Of a DNA stretch of 64,000 nucleotides, positions 9,968 to 20,989 are shown piece after piece. The DNA is from Uranotaenia lowii. Lineage: Eukaryota; Arthropoda; Insecta; Diptera; Culicidae. The position numbers and the translations under genes are program-made. Within the stretch, counting starts at the first letter, position 1; each line of letters begins with the position of its first letter. The notes beneath the pieces were generated by a model that was given only the letters and a program-made list of their open reading frames with translations, ran no database searches and was not told the origin of the DNA. Where the stretch lies: contig NC_073692.1 in NCBI RefSeq assembly GCF_029784155.1, forward strand, positions 335,290,131-335,354,130, given 5' to 3'.

Positions 9968-11786
9968 ACACTAGTTTACAGCATTTTTGAACTCAGTAAA
10001 CTGAAGGTCATTTCCAATTTGAAATCGGGTGCTGAATCCGAAAATGAAATTTAAAAAAATCTCAGTAGAACCGTTTTTGAGTTATGCTCCAAATATGAAA
10101 TTTCGAAAAAATTAAAAAAGTTCTTGTACTTAGATTAAAATATCTCGGGCGGCATAACAGTAATTTGAAATCCCTCTTTTGCATATTGAAGGTAAATAAG
10201 TTTTCTATCGATCATCTGAAAATTTTTTTTTGCGTTTGACCAACAGTATTGCTAATTTTAGTGACTTTATGAGAAAAAAAATTCTAAAAAAAGCATTTTT
10301 TTAGAGAAAATTTTGTTTCAACGGAAGTTTTAGACTCGATGGTAGCATTTAAAAAATCTGATTTTCAATTGCGCTTGAATATCAATTTAAAACAAAGATT
10401 TCAAGTGGTTATTTATCAAAATCGGCTGAAAATTGAAGAAGTTATGGCTACTTTACCATAACTGAAATTTTTGGAGTTTTTAATTATTTAACGAACCGCA
10501 GTACACTTATCATAGTATAGGGAGAATGAAACATGATAAATCTCTTTCGCTCCAAGTCAAAATTATTTATAAGCTTACCAGAAGGTCACATGCCAAGTTT
10601 CAGGAAGATCTGACCATAGGGAGGGGTTGCTTGAGTCTCAAACGTGAATAAAATTTTGAGGTATTTTGCCCGGAAGGAACGAAAAATACTGGTCTTTCAT
10701 CAATAACTTCTTTCATCACTAGCTGATTGTTTTTTATGGTTGATTTCCTTAAAGCCTAAGTTGAGACAAATATTTCACCCGAAGACTGTAACTCGATTGG
10801 ATTTGAAACAGAAAAGTTATTGCGGTTCAAAGATTGTATTTTGGTCGAAAATTCTCGTATAATCACAATGAGTAAAAAGTACTCATTGCGTGTTGGACAA
10901 AATTTGCGGCCTTTGAACTGCAATAACTTTTCTGTTTCAAATCCAATCGAGTTACAGTCTTCGGGTGAAATATTTGTCTCAACTTAGGCTTTAAGAAAAC
11001 CAACCATAAAAAACAATCAGCTAGTGATGAAATAAGTTATTGATGAAAAACCAGTATTTTTCGTTCTTTCCGGGCAAAATACCTCAAAATTTTATTCACG
11101 TTTGAGACTCAAGCAACCCCTCCCTATGGTCAGATCTTCCTGAAACTTGGCATGTGACCTTCTGGTAAGCTTATAAATAATTTTGACTTGGAGCGAAAGA
11201 GATTTATCATGTTTCATTCTCCCTATACTATGATAAGTGTACTGCGGTTCGTTAAATAATTAAAAACTCCAAAAATTTCAGTTATGGTAAAGTAGCCATA
11301 ACTTCTTCAATTTTCAGCCGATTTCGATAAATAACCACTTGAAATCTTTGTTTCAAATTGATTTTCAAGCGCAAACAAAAATCAGATTTTTTAAATGCTA
11401 CCATCGAGTCTAAAACTTTCGTTGAAACAAAATTTTCTCTAAAAAAAATGCTTTTTTTAGAATTTTTTTTCTTATAAAGTCACTAATATCAGCAATACTG
11501 TTGGTCAAACGCAAAAAAAATTTTCAGACGATCGATAGAAAACTTATTCACCTTCAATATGCAAAAGAGGGATTTCAAATTACTGTTATGCCGCCCGAGA
11601 TATTTTAATCTAAGTACAAGAACTTTTTTAATTTTTTCGAAATTTCATATTTGGAGCATAACTCAAAAACGGTTCTACTGAGATTTTTTTGAATTTCATT
11701 TTCGAATTCAGCGCACGATTGTGCATTAAAAATGTTGGTCAGTTAATCAAGTTCACGATTTTTTTTAAATTTTGTAAACTAGTGTA
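9968..11786. repeat. 1.8-kb near-perfect palindrome (long inverted repeat)
   Basis: The two arms, about 0.9 kb each, are reverse complements meeting at a tiny centre at about 10877 (CAATGAGTA at 10866-10874 and TACTCATTG at 10880-10888). For example, the 58 bases from 10501 are an exact reverse complement of the 58 bases ending at 11242. The outermost match ACACTAGTTTACA at 9968-9980 pairs with 11773-11785; just inside it some 40-50 bp have diverged. Small indels exist but identity is very high through most of the arms. There is no transposase and no convincing target duplication. It may be a foldback element or a palindromic duplication; transcription through it would give a long hairpin RNA. 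Confidence 0.88.
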
Positions 11787-12756
11787 ATTAGCACAAAAAT
11801 GGCGCGAAAAAAACAATCAAAATTAAAACTGTCGTTAGATGCATATTTTACAGCAAAATAATATCGTAAAAGCCTCATTTCATGAGTAAACATTCCAATT
11901 AAAATGATTCAGTATTATTTTTGGGAAAAACTTAAAAAACAGCTGAAATATTGACAATTTAGGTCATTCCGTGCAACAATGGGTAAGGGGACAACGATTG
12001 GCAAATCACCCTAAATGTTTTTTTAACAATGCTTTGTATAATGCAAAAAATTGGAATAGATTTGTTTGAACGATAGCTCTAGAAAAAATCGCGAAAATGG
12101 TGTTTTTGTTTACCCGTTAGATCCAACCCCCCCCCCCCTCCCCCCCTTAAATGCATATTTGAATTTCTAAAACCTTTTCACAGGCAAAATACTTTTTGTC
12201 CAGAATTTTCTATTTTGAGCCGTAACAGTTTTTTGTTATTTAATTGTCTGTAAAAAAAATAGTTGTTGTTCCTTGAGTCCTTGAAATCAATTAATTATTA
12301 AGTTCTGCTGTAGCAAAGGTTTCCAAAAGATTCGAACAACATTTAAGGGACAAACATAACAAATTTTGTCAATTTATATCGCAGATGAACAAGGTCTATA
12401 TTTTAACGTTATCCTTTTGAACCTTTCTAACCTATTTAACTATTGATTTGAATCATTATTCAAGGTCTACAAATCTTCTCTTCTCACAGTAAAAAAAATT
12501 TATGTATTTTCTCGATGCATAACATTTTGAAAAAACGTTTGCTTGAAACTATCGATTTTGATCAATGATTACTTTAAATGACATTCGTTCTCAGCAGTAA
12601 AGTTTCGCAAAATGAAAATATCGACTAAATAAATTTCATCTGATTTGAATCCCTTGTTTCTGATGATTTGAAATTATTTTATAAACCTTAGGCGATGTCT
12701 TATTTTTATCACATTTAAAAGAAAAGTAATCGTTATATAATAAACTATGTTTTTGT

Positions 12757-12841
12757 AGTAATTTTGGCTATTTTCGGTCTAGGGACTCTATCAAACAACT
12801 ATGCTGATAGAATCCCTAGACCGAAAATAGCCAAAATTACT
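12757..12841. repeat. Compact hairpin: 37-bp stem, 11-nt loop
   Basis: Bases 12757-12793 and 12805-12841 are reverse complements with one mismatch, separated by 11 nt. Pairing continues less perfectly outward (ATGTTTTT against AAAAACAT). The size resembles a microRNA precursor, but near-perfect pairing is more typical of a miniature inverted-repeat element. No A/T-only bias: the stem contains GGTCTAGGGA, so this is not accidental low complexity. Confidence 0.85.
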
Positions 12842-14515
12842 AAAAAAAACATCAATCACGGTAAAAACCATAAATTTAATAAAATTTGTTTTACACATTA
12901 CTTAAATTTCAACAGCAGCAGTTTAACTTCATGAATTTGCAACACAATAATCATTCGTAGTCATAATCATTTTACACCAAAAAAAAGTTGGAAAATGTTC
13001 AGAAAACTGATTTTCTGTAAATTAAATTAATATTGAAAACGGCTGAAATAGAAATAGTGTTGAGAAATAAATAAGACAACCACAGCTTTAGAAAAATATT
13101 TCGCAAAGCAAACTTTTCAAAATGTGCAACAAATAACAAAATTAACACAGTTAACGTTATGAAACTATCAAGTATTTCGAAAAACCACTCGACCGTAAAC
13201 ATTTTGTAGATTTTCTCACAAAACTGACCTGAGCCAATTTTTAGCTCAATTGGACTTCATTTGAGAGTGCTTCAAAGCGCTCAAAGTTTCAGAAATTCGA
13301 AAAATTGCAATTTAAGTTTTTATATCAAATGACTTGAAAATTCATGAAACAAAAACTTTCTGGAACTTAGTCGATTTTCCAAATAACGGTCGATTTTCCT
13401 TTCCAAAAAACAGTCAAAGTCCAAGGAAGTCAATTTTTTGCCAATTTTTTTTTATAGCTCGACGTTTCATTTATTTCTACACGTTGAAAAATATATTGTA
13501 CAAGAAAGAAGATTTTGGCCAATAATTATAAAAAAAAATCGTTTGAAAAAAAAAGCACGAATATATTGTTTGCAGCCCTGACTTAAAATATCGATTTAAT
13601 TAAAAACTACCATTTGATTGTAAAAAAAAGTTTTTTTTCGAATTGATCCCTAGTTTCGGACCAAATAGTAAAATTTTGGGTAAAACATTACTGAATGCTG
13701 GTGGTTTTAATTCTGCAAAGCTTAGAAGTCCAAAATAAATTAAAATAATGAATTATATTTTTCGAATAGAATAAACATACACAAATTAAACAGAAATCTT
13801 ATACAATAAAATGGAGGCTTTTTCGTTGTAAGATTATCACGTATAAACGGACGGTCTAAATTAAATAAAACTTGGTATCTGAGGGTTTTTCGGTTCAGAG
13901 ATGGTTTTTATAAAAGTTTCGAGAAGCTAACTTTCTATGAAAGGGGGGCTCCCATACAAAATCAACTTGAAATGAGACACAACTCGAACAATTTTAAGTC
14001 GATTTTCATGAAAATTATTACAGGAGCACGAAGCAATAAAGGACGTGTAAATGAAGTCAAACATTTTCCAACGATTTATTACTAAATATAGTTTACCGGG
14101 TCAGCTAATTTCATAATAAATTTACTTTAAATTCTTCTCACATCAAAAAATCCTACTTTTCTTTTCAACAAAGCACAATTTCCAGTAGCTAAATCCTGGA
14201 ATATTATCATTTTCAACTGGCACCAAATATACAAACAGTTTTTTTTATTTCCGAGGATTTCCAGAGGGCGGAATTCAGGCAACAAGTATCAAATTGGCCT
14301 AAAGTTTTCAGGACACTTGAAGTATTTTCCTTGTGGTTTCAAGAAAAAAGTTCAATGAAATATTAAAAAAACAGATTAAATCAAACTCACAATCAAAGTC
14401 GCTTGCATTTGGAATCAGATTCTTTAGATTTTTTTTTTCACTGATTATGTTCGGATGATATTTTTAATAAATTTTCCAGCGTATTTAAATACCTTTTTCC
14501 TTTTGCCGGCATATC
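12842..14515. other. Non-coding DNA with a dispersed repeat copy
   Basis: About 13210-13470 is recognisably similar in the same orientation to 17560-17850: both contain an AGCTCAAT-type string, CTCAAAGTTTCAG, CATTCGAAAAATTG-like and CAAATGACTTGAAAAT strings and end in an ACTTTCTGG.ACTTAGTCG block. It is a dispersed repeat of unknown class. The small open frames here are not coding by composition. Confidence 0.55.
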
Positions 14516-15281
14516 CACGGATAGTAAAAAAAAAAAGGTTAAATTTACCGAGAACCGAAGTGATTTTTTTCCACCAATTTTTCTAGATCAATTTTAGCTT
14601 TTTTCATTCACCTAGCAAAATAGTAAATTTTAACTTTTTCACCTAGCAAAAAAGTAAATTAAACTTTTTTCACATTCACCTAGCAAAAAAGTAGATTTTA
14701 CCTTTTTCGCATTCACCTAGAAAATAGTAAATACTACCGGTTTTCCATTCACTGATTTAAAAGGTAAAAGGTCCGTCAGGTACGTTCAGGTCCGGCTTTT
14801 CCGGGACGATATCTGTAGGATGACGTGAAAAACACCTTGAAGCTCTGTGGGTCGATCTGAAACAAAAGCAAAGTATTATGAAAAGAACCAGCACAACCAA
14901 ATGATATCTAAGAAAACACTTATCATTCTGTTCCGATTTTCACATTTTGGGCACAAAGCCCAAAATGTGAAAATCCTTCCCGAACGACAAACCAGCTTGA
15001 CCTCAATAAATAAGTTTGGCAAATATTTACTTTTTTTATGAATTATTGTATAGTTTTGTTTAGCTCAATCCAGGTCAACTTCACGTCGCTACGAGGTAAG
15101 TTTTACCTTTTTTGGATTCACCTTTTTTTCTCGGTGAATTGAATCTTTTTTCCAACCTCGATTCAGGTAAATTTTACTTCGCTGTGAGGTTTCACCTCAA
15201 AGAGGTAGAAGTTCCTTTTTGGCTTTCACGCACGTTCGCCTTGCTATCTCGGTAAATTTTACCTCTTCATTATTTTCCGTG
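14516..15281. mobile_element. MITE-like element with internal tandem units
   Basis: Left end CACGGATAGTAAA with AGGTTAAATTTACCGAGA matches in inverted form the right end (about 15236-15281; reverse complement CACGGAAAATAA... with AGGTAAAATTTACCGAGA). Between them, 14610-14745 holds several degenerate copies of a ~35-45-bp unit built around CACCTAGCAAAAAAGTAAA, and 15095-15260 holds inverted relatives (GGTAAATTTTAC). No transposase frame is present. A target duplication could not be recognised, so the exact ends are approximate and the superfamily is open. Confidence 0.6.
14935..14975. repeat. Perfect 18-bp stem-loop
   Basis: GATTTTCACATTTTGGGC (14935-14952) is followed after 5 nt by its exact reverse complement (14958-14975). 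It lies inside the MITE-like element and probably belongs to its internal structure. A transcription role cannot be inferred. Confidence 0.85.
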
Positions 15282-16849
15282 TCGTTTTTAAATCACACGT
15301 TTCTTATAATAGACTGAATTTTGGTTTGAAAGCAGAACAATTTTTATATCCACTAATAAAAAAAATAGTGTTCTTCAACACTCGGCAACATGAACTGTGA
15401 TTTCGGTTGATGAGACTTGTTTATGTTTACATTTTGGTTACTTAAAGTCTCCCATACATGTCGGGAGACTTGAGACATGCATCTATTCGTCTTGTTCAAG
15501 ATATAAACATACGTTGATGTGACGGGGCCTCCCAGGAAATACACCCGTCACCCGAATATGGGTCCCATGGCAACGAACGTGTTAACCCGTTAGCGTCATT
15601 CTAATTTCATTCGTCCTCTGTTAGGGTCATTCATTCTCGAACCAAACTCCTGTTTTATTTGAATCAGAGAAGTTTTTTTTTGAAAAAAAAATTTTTTTGA
15701 AAAGAAAGAATTAGTTTTTTTTAAAAACAATATTTTTGGTCTTCGATGTGAAACAAATTCTTTGATTGTAAATAAATGGTTAAATTGCTTATCTGTTTGG
15801 AAAACAAGAAAACTTTTTCCAACCAAAGAAAATTGTTTTTAATTCAAAGAAATGATTTCTTTTAATAAAAACTGCAGTTTTTGATTCAAAAGATATTTTG
15901 ATTTGACTTGCGATAAGAATAAAAAATTGAATCAAAATGTGAATCTGAATAAGCTATGAGAGGATTCAGGATGTGTAGGTGTTTATTAAGAATTTAATAC
16001 TGAAAATTTTCTGCAAGTGCTTGCATTTTCACAGGACCACGGCCGACGGATGATTTTTTCAAGTTCCTGTTGTTCTTGTTTAATTTTTTTGTGTTCCTAT
16101 GTTTAATTTGTCTGTGAATAAAAATCCATTAAAGCTTTTAAACAATTTAAATCAAGAGAAAATATTTCTTCCAATTGAATTAAATAGAAAATCTTTAAAT
16201 GAATTTATGCTCTAAGGTATCATAAAACGGGGTAACTTTGATCACCGGAGTAACTTTGACCAACAATAAATTTTTCCATATTATCATCAATAACTCAGCC
16301 TATAGTTTGAATTTTTGAAAACTGTTTTCTACCTTGGAAAGCCTATTATATAAGTATCAAATATGCAAAATTTGGTTTGAATTTGAAAGTTTTTTTTGTA
16401 TGTAAAAATGTAATTTCAAAATCCTAAAATACCTATTTTTTCAAGGCTCGCAAACAAACAGCTCTCCTGATGATACCAAAAAGTACTTAGAAGCAAATGG
16501 TTTGTCGAATGTGAACGAACAATTTTTTTCTTTGTATATGTACAGTTATAGTGCTGTTTTTATAGTCATTAAATGTTAATTTTTTTAAATTTAAAAATTA
16601 AGGACATTTTCCTAAAGTAAGCCCGTATTGGAAAAATGGATAGGAAACCTATCAACTGGAAAACTTTGAAGAAAAAATGAAAATGAAAATAGTGGCAGGG
16701 CCTAGGAGTATGTGTGATTTGTATTTTGAAGCTGAGACTATTTAGTAATTGTTATAATTTTTGCCCCTAAATGTATTCACCATCATTGTTATTTTTTCGA
16801 TTAAAAATGTTTTTAAAAGAAAACGTTAAATAGCAAAGCAAAATGGATA
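15282..16849. other. AT-rich non-coding DNA
   Basis: No gene is supportable. Long A and T runs near 15660-15730. At about 16225-16270 the phrase ACGGGGTAACTTTGATCA is followed by a similar phrase, GGAGTAACTTTGACCA, which looks like the end of a repetitive element; a similar inverted phrase (TGATCAATGTAACCCC) lies at about 16931. Confidence 0.45.
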
Positions 16850-17125
16850 AACTAGCATTTGTAAATAGTATGAAGGTGTTTTGTATCTTTTATGATCAAT
16901 AAAACTTGATAAAACCGTCAAAATCCAGACTGATCAATGTAACCCCAAAGCATCAAACTCTGAACAGAGACGGAATCGATATTTATATCGAATTTAAAGA
17001 AGTCAAATAAATTTCTCCAACCATGTTATACGTTCATAGGAGTCCAGTACTGGTTTTAAAAATATGAAACATGCCGCATTGCCCTTACCAGAAAAAATAA
17101 TCGAAAAATATTGAAAAAAGTTATC
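16850..17125 (+). repeat. Dispersed repeat family X, copy 1
   Basis: This stretch matches the reverse complement of about 63630-63915: shared landmarks include GAAGGTGT, TGATCAATAAAACTTG-like, AAAACCGTCA, a GAGTCCAGTACTG-like string (inverted copy GTACTGGACTC) and AAACATGCC. The match resumes after the inserted hAT-type MITE (ATTACGGT at about 17549). Class unknown; no protein-coding trace. Confidence 0.7.
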
Positions 17126-17543
17126 AATACTACCAGTGATGGTTTGAATCATTTGACTTAATTTTGAATCATTTGCTTATAACTTCTTTTGAAAACATTT
17201 TTCCCAGAAATGATGTTCTAAACTTTAGTAGAACTAGATCTTAGCTGCAACTTTTGTGACCAACACAAACCTGTATCTCTTATGCCTTATGAATGAGAAA
17301 TCGAAAAGTTTAAATTTTTGAGCAATGATCGTAATCACAATCATTTGGATTAGCGGGTTGGATTAAATCCTACAATTCATACCACATTGAAGATACATAT
17401 TTATGACATACAAGAAAGTTGTAGCTTAGATCTGTATCTACTAAAGTTTAGAACATCATTTCATGGAAAAATGTTTTCAAAAGAAGTTATAACCAAATGA
17501 TTCAAAAATAAGTCAAATGATTCAAACCATCACTGAATACTAC
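17126..17543. mobile_element. hAT-type MITE with 8-bp target duplication
   Basis: A 402-bp element (17134-17535) starts CAGTGATGGTTTGAATCATT and ends with the inverse. The terminal inverted repeats run about 27 bp almost unbroken, and imperfect pairing extends well inward (for example TTCTAAACTTTAGTAGA-like against CTACTAAAGTTTAGAAC). The octamer AATACTAC flanks it on both sides (17126-17133 and 17536-17543). An 8-bp duplication and CAGTG ends are hallmarks of hAT elements. No transposase, so it is non-autonomous. Confidence 0.85.
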
Positions 17544-17559
17544 CTCAGATTACGGTAGT

Positions 17560-17850
17560 CATACTGGTACTGACCCAAAAATTGACTTGTACAAAATTTC
17601 AGCTCAATCGGAGAGCTCAAGAGTGAGCTCAAAGTTTCAGACATTCGAAAAATTGAAATTTTAATTTTGATGCCAAATGACTTGAAAATGCATAAAAAGT
17701 CGAGATCTGGAGTAATCTTGGAAAAAAATTTAACCAAAAATAAACTTTCTGGCACTTAGTCGGTTTTTCCAAAAAAAAACAATTGAAGATCTAGAAAGTC
17801 GATTTTTTTTGCAAATTTTTCCTTCGATATAACACATTAGCCCGATATTT
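17560..17850 (+). repeat. Second copy of the 13210-13470 dispersed repeat
   Basis: It shares the ordered strings described for 13210-13470, with a few indels. A third, weaker relative may lie near 18640-18710 (GAGCTGAAATTTGGTAC). Unknown class; no coding content. Confidence 0.55.
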
Positions 17851-19488
17851 CATGTATTTCTATGTAATTTGGCATTAACATTTCGATTTTTCCTATTTAC
17901 TTTGAGTTGATTTTTAAATACTAAAGTCAATTATTTTAGAGATTACAACAGATTTTGCGTTTTATGCATTTCAGATTATTCAGATTTCCTTTGGTCTCTC
18001 CAAAGGTGTTTTAAACCTTACATAGCCGTTCGTCAAATATCCGTTTCGGGGAAATTCGAGTTGTAGTTTGATTTCGTTCTCCTGGCTGTAAATGTTAACC
18101 GATTTTGATGATATTATATTCATTGTGTAGTTTATTTATTCTAATAACTCAACATTTCAAAATAAAGTCGATATGTATTTCCAGGTTATCAGAAACTGGT
18201 TCAGAAAGTAAAAAGTCTGAAAAATCTATTTTATTTTTCAAATACTCAAAACTTCTTACAGCTCTTCTGTATTTGAGTGTTTCATTGATGTTTGAAATCG
18301 TCAAGAATCCATCTATCTGACAATGTATAGATATGTTGAGGTCCAATGAAAGTTTTTACCTCTATCACAGATCTTCCGGTAGAAAAAATCTTACTTTAAA
18401 AAAACGATATCCAATTTTGGCTTTTCTTAACTGTATTTCTATTCCCAATGAACCGATTTTCAAAATTCAAATTTTAATTTTTTTTTGTCATTAATTTGGT
18501 CATTATTTTCATAGATCATACTTGGTGTGTCAAAATTACCAGTTCATCAGTATATTGGAATGATGTTAAAGATGTTTGAAATGTGCGCTTCGGGTCATAT
18601 TGACCCGAACAGCTTTGGAGGGTTAAGGGTAAAATAACGATATTTTGAGCGCTTTGATAAACCCCTAAAACAAGTCCGATTGAGCTGAAATTTGGTACAG
18701 TTCATTTTTTTAGGGCAAACTCACAAAATGTGTTTGATTGGGTATCAAAAATTGATCGTTAAACTTTTCCGGTTCATCTATAGCCACTCTTCTAGATATA
18801 TTCCATTTTAAAAGGAGTAACCATTCGTTGAATAAAATTTTGAAAAAAAAAAAGGAAAAATGGAAAAACTTGGTTAAAATCCGATTAAAATTTCATCATT
18901 AGCTTTTAAAAAGTAATTCTCAAGTAACGTTTGAATGAAAAAGTTTGATAATTCTGGTTCAGAACATGAAACAAAATAAAAATCTAAAAGAAATTCTCCC
19001 TCCAGGAAGCTTTTACCGGCACACCGGACGGAGTGGCATTTGAAAAAATGCAACGTGAAGCCCCATTGCCGGAATAGTGGAGAAGTGGATGCTTCGTTGA
19101 ACGTTAAATGGTCCGATGAGAGGGACCAAACCGAACCGGAGAGAAAAGCTTAAAGGTAACAAGATTATGGCGCTGACGTCCGCCGACTGGCAGCAGTCAG
19201 GGACGCGAATTTTTAGCATTATCTCTGGTGCATTAAAAATACCCCCAGAAGCTTTTAATACGAATAATAGGATAATGCAGGATGAAGGTCCTTTCGTCCG
19301 GTGCAGGCTAGAGAACAGGAGCGATGCACATTGGATGATTACATTTTAATCTTTTGATTTCATTAAAAAATGTTGGACGATAGCAAAGTTAAGTGGACTG
19401 TTTTTCTCAAAAAACTTTTCAAAAGAATCCGTGCAACGTCCTTGTTTTGATTTCTAACATTTTTTCTTCCTTTTTTCCTTCCCTTTAG
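17851..19488. other. Non-coding DNA upstream of catulin exon A, with a GC-richer island
   Basis: Mostly AT-rich and without a supportable gene; probably intron of the catulin gene, because exon A needs an upstream exon. Bases 19001-19345 are clearly GC-richer than their surroundings and contain short open frames on both strands, but no family was recognised. The polypyrimidine tract at 19456-19486 is the splice acceptor signal of exon A. Confidence 0.5.
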
Positions 19489-19849
19489 AGCGAAAAACAT
19501 GTCATCGATGGCGTTTTCCATGTACCAGTTCACCCGGGGCGAGGGCAGTCTCCGGACAACGCAGGACCTCTTCACCCAGGCTGAGTACTTTGCTGAGGAA
19601 GCGAATCGGTTGTACAAAGTGGTGCGCCAATTCTCCTATCAAGTCCCGGCTGGTCCGGCCAAAAAAGAGCTGCTGGACCATCTGGACAAAGTGCCAACCT
19701 ACGTGCAAACCCTTCAGTTCACCGTCAAAGATTCAACCGTCGGAAAGGCGGCCACTTTCGTGAAGGTGGACCACGTCATCAACGAAACCAAAAATTTAAT
19801 GAACGTCATCAGCAAGGTGGTTTCGACTTGCTTCGAATGTGCCAGCAAG
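19489..19849 (+). CDS. alpha-Catulin exon A (vinculin/alpha-catenin family domain)
   Basis: The exon encodes a helical-bundle segment near the C-terminus of alpha-catulin, a cytoplasmic vinculin/alpha-catenin relative linked to Rho signalling and cytoskeletal scaffolding. The read is AKNMSSMAFSMYQFTRGEGS... and continues through QDLFTQAEYFAEEANRL, LDHLDKVPTYVQTLQ, VKVDHVINETKNLMNVI. Vertebrate CTNNAL1 has the matching MYLFTRGEGPLKTSQDL, and alpha-catenin the more distant LAKQM..DFTRG, so catulin fits better than catenin. The acceptor is a long pyrimidine tract ending TTTAG at 19488; the exon's first base completes a codon from an upstream exon. The donor AAG|GTAGGT at 19849/19850 leaves phase 0. 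It is GC-richer than its surroundings. Upstream exons are not in view. Confidence 0.85.
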
Positions 19850-20989
19850 GTAGGTTTTTGTGGGATGAAGGGAAGAAGTCAAACAAGACTTCTGGTGGCT
19901 TCATCTTTCAGGAATTACGGTCGTTAATCGCCCTTGGGGCAAAGCTTTCTCTATTGAGGGTGGAATTATAAAATGTGCTGCAGTTCCACGCGTTAAGAAA
20001 ATGGTATAGGTAGTGGATAACGCGAAAACCACGGAATCATTTGCATAACTCTGCAATCAAGGTTTATATTGCAGCAAGTTCCTCGAATGAGGGGAAACTA
20101 ATTTCTTCGTGTTTGGTTTTGACATGATCAAACTTTTAAAACGGAAACGTATAACCACAGGTATAACTCTATGAATGCTTTAAACTAAAACTTAAATTTC
20201 ATCTTAATAAGAGCTCCTTAAAGTAAAAATAGAAGGTTAATTTACCATGGCACCTGGTAATTCTTAATTTGTGGTAACCCATTTTTTGCAAATGATAGAA
20301 AATTTCATGATAATTATTTCATAAGAACATTTCATTGCTCTTAAAGCAATAACGTTCTTGTGTAAATAATATTACGGAAAATTGACCAAAATGAAAATTT
20401 TCCAAACGAAAGAGTTTAAGAAATTCTAAAAAGTTACAAAACGACACACTCTAAGGTACAGTGACCGGCATCCACCCCTCTTTTAACTTAACCGCTGATA
20501 TAATCGGTTTCACGAAATCTTTCCAAAATTTAATAATTTAATAATATTAATTTTTTTTAATTTTCTTTAAAACTCAGTAGCCATTTGTTTAATGAATTGC
20601 CTTCTTTGAAAGGGACATTGGAAAAAATTCACTTCATGTATTTTTTGATTGGCCTGAATGATTTACTGACTACGATTTGCATACTTTTTGTGAGATTTCG
20701 GTACCTACTATTTTGGGAGGGGCGTAAGGGGGAAAAGGGTCCAGCCAGACCACAAAACAGTAAAAAAAGGTCTTTTTTCTCAACATCAGTTTTGTTTACT
20801 TTTTTGATAAAAAAGCTAGGGATTGCCACACGATTGGTTTGGACTATGTTAATCAAAACAATACTGCTGTTTTCTAAACTTTTTGATCCTAGTCATAGTT
20901 TTTCAAAAGAATGCATTTCTCATTTTTTCCCGATTTTAGCATGGATTCTTCCAGGTTCTTGTTCAAACTGTCGTTCGCACTTCCACTAC

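Noticed and set aside
13334..13525. Small open frame of 63 codons
   Set aside because: Lies in a dispersed repeat whose second copy at 17560-17850 does not preserve the frame.
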